NCBI GenBank assembly: GCA_932294295.1
Contig: OW028576.1
Span: 47,834,628-47,898,627 of the forward strand
From: Alitta virens
Taxonomy: Eukaryota > Annelida > Polychaeta > Phyllodocida > Nereididae
Length of the DNA stretch: 64,000 bases
Direction: 5' to 3'
Below the pieces are notes generated by a model. It worked only from the letters and a program-made list of their open reading frames with translations, made no database searches and was not told the DNA's origin. Made by a program: the position numbers and the translations under genes. This document shows positions 62,012-64,000 of this stretch, one piece after another (position 1 is the first letter of the stretch; each line of letters begins with the position of its first letter).

Positions 62012-62280
62012 CAATATAATACAAAACAATACATTAAAATATTATATAATACAATATAATACAAAATACAACACCATACAATTATTTGATAAAATGCCAC
62101 AAAATAATATGATACAATATGATACAATAAGATAATTTGATACTATTGCATAAAATACAATACAAACCTAACGAGACATCCAGACTATCGGGCCAACTCA
62201 TACCTGCTAATTTCTCATAACCTACCTTTCATATAATATAATGCAATACAATACAATATAACACAACACTGTACACTACA
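62012..62280 (-). repeat. Degenerate TACAA pentanucleotide repeats, R3
   Basis: R3 counterpart, next to the 9-bp expansion at 61802-61929. Confidence 0.85.
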
Positions 62281-64000
62281 ATAAAATACCCAGATTCCCA
62301 GACCAACAACTCAAGGTAATCCCTTGTGGGCTACCTTTTTATTTTTTATTCTTGCCAAACTTGTTTCGTGATGAAGCTACTTGTCAGTCACATAGTGTCA
62401 GTTACTAAGAGGAGTTACTTTGTATATTAGCCTGAGATGCTGCAAATATCATAGACAGTGACATAACTGTGTGATGTGCTTTTGTGTTTGCTTGGATTTC
62501 TTGTGATCATGCTTACCGAGGTTTTTTGTAATGCTGCATGTTAGATACTTAGCATTACTTTGTCCTAATGATGTTGTTTGTACCAGAACCAAATTAACCG
62601 AGTGTGATGATTTCATACTTAAATAGCTCTGGTATGGATACAACATGAATATATATTATATTCTTGCAGAATCTGATATGTATTCATCACAATATATAGG
62701 AATAAGGTTTAAGCAAACCATATTTTTTTGGAACAATCTATGATCATATTTTAATCAACCACACAATTTGAAGTAAATTACTTTCCATGGTTTATTAAGA
62801 ACACTTGCTGTTTAGACATTTAATATCCTTGAACAAAAGTCCAATATGTCAGCATTCAGTTTTTAATTAGGTTAAACAATGGAGCAGTAATCTAGTTGCC
62901 ACTAAATCAGTTTATTAGAAAACCTTCAGCTATTCATGATGTTTATCGCAATGAAATATTAGAAAAAGAAGAAACATTCACGTAATTAGCATTAATTGAT
63001 ATGACAAGGCAATACGTTCCAATGAATGTTGGAAAAATGAATTAACAATAACAGCGAACACATACTCACTCATTATACAGTTTACAGTAGACACCATAAT
63101 CAGCATTCGTTTTAATTATGAAACTAGACCATATGTCTTGTTAAAAGTTAGTATACAAATGAATACCGAAAACTTAATAGTTCATGCACTGACTCACTGT
63201 ACAGTATACAGCAGATGATGCTACGATCAGCATTTGCTTATGCGTGGTGATCTGACATCAAGTTTCTGCACCAGTTCTGTTTTGGGATTTTCTTTGAAAG
63301 CGATGTCCATGACTGCAATAGAAGAGCACCTATATTTGATGCTGTGGCATTCAGATTTTGCATTTTAACCATATACGCCTAACAGATAATAGATTGTGTA
63401 CAATAGGATGTAATAAGACTATTTTCAACGTAGATCCTTTCCTATAATTTTTTTATAGACATGACGACAACCAAATATATTAATCATCTAGTTGGCTCTT
63501 AGAGAACATTGTGAATACATCATAATTGAGACTTTTTTCCCAAAAAAAGCATTTTGCAGTTTTACAGCCAATATTAAGATCAATCAATACTGTCAATATT
63601 TAAGCTGAGTAAATTTTGAACAAAAGGTGTCACAATTCACACAAATTTCGTAATTTATTTTTGTTTGACAGACATTGAACAATATAAACAATTTGATCAC
63701 AACAAATATTTTCATTTTAGCCTCCCTGTCAATAGACTAGCTATTGCGATGAAATTACTGATTTTTTTTTGTCACCTAAATCATAACTGACAGTTTGAAA
63801 AAACAAACAACAGCATTTTTACTCTGACTGACTGATCATAGTAAAACATGTAATGTAAATATCAACCCAGGCACATTTTGTTTTTTATATCTATAGAAAA
63901 TACATGACAAGAAAAACTAGCAGTCAGGCCAAAAAAAAAGTGTTTTTCAATGTTGAACACTGAGACCCATATGTTTGCATGATTTAGAACTGCAATCATT

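Larger units (their letters stand above)
59151..64000 (-). repeat. Partial macro-repeat unit R3 (inverted, type a)
   Basis: Inverted match to unit positions about 13483-18117, cut by the window end. It is closest to F1: 62449-62646 encodes exactly the same 65-residue frame as F1 14837-15034, and the correspondence F1 p to 77483-p holds without shift from 64000 to 62449. Differences include a 9-bp repeat expansion at 61802-61929, and about 95 and 25 bp that F1 lacks around 61090-61350. F1 instead has about 60 extra bases at 17608-17680. Confidence 0.9.

Noticed and set aside
61724..62029. Open frames of HQQ, DAA or LLM repeats (85-92 codons) on both strands
   Set aside because: They are translations of the 9-bp tandem repeat in several frames. 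The other units have only a short triplet tract there.
1..64000. Giant transposon such as a Polinton/Maverick with long terminal inverted repeats
   Set aside because: No polymerase, integrase, capsid or other recognisable frame exists, and the inverted arms are tandem macro-units rather than single termini.

Overview
The window looks like a block of AT-rich nuclear DNA (about two-thirds A+T by eye) from a multicellular animal. I found no intact, recognisable protein-coding gene, rRNA gene, functional tRNA gene or CRISPR array. The best clue to the organism is a set of decayed tRNA-derived SINEs whose bodies resemble those I know from marine invertebrates, echinoderms and other deuterostomes in particular. 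That assignment rests on memory of the family and is tentative.

The whole window is one higher-order repeat. A unit of about 16-18 kb is present head-to-tail on the plus strand (F1 1-18117, F2 18118-34329, partial F3 34330-39150). A unique spacer of about 440 bp follows (39151-39592), and the array then continues in inverted orientation (partial R1 39593-40987, R2 40988-59150, partial R3 59151-64000). The inversion is asymmetric: the left arm stops about 5.9 kb into the unit and the right arm about 2 kb into it. F1 base p corresponds to R2 base 59151-p near the unit start, and to R3 base 77483-p at the window end. F1 base 1 also corresponds to F2 18118 and F3 34330.

Two subtypes can be told apart by shared insertions and deletions. 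F1 is type a throughout. F2 and F3 are type b. R2 is a mosaic: its left 13 kb (plus-strand 45.8-59.15 kb) is nearly identical to F1, while its right 5 kb resembles F2. R3 resembles the right part of F1. This points to ectopic recombination or gene conversion between inverted and direct copies.

Inside each unit are two decayed tRNA-derived SINEs, a CAAA-tailed retroposon with a clean 11-bp target duplication (F1 and R2 only), a foldback MITE of about 880 bp (F1 and R2 only), several diverged internal repeats, pentanucleotide and CAG/CTG-type tandem repeats, and a compact cluster of promoter-like motifs near the unit start. A 195-codon open frame behind a good splice acceptor, a 65-nt exon-like segment with intact splice sites in three copies, and a 209-nt segment open only in R2 suggest that the unit carries relics of an unidentified gene read on the unit's minus strand. 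R2 holds the least broken version. F2 alone carries a block of about 400 bp with CTCF-, CCAAT- and E2F-like sites upstream of a short ATG frame. Identities quoted are by-eye estimates from sampled blocks.
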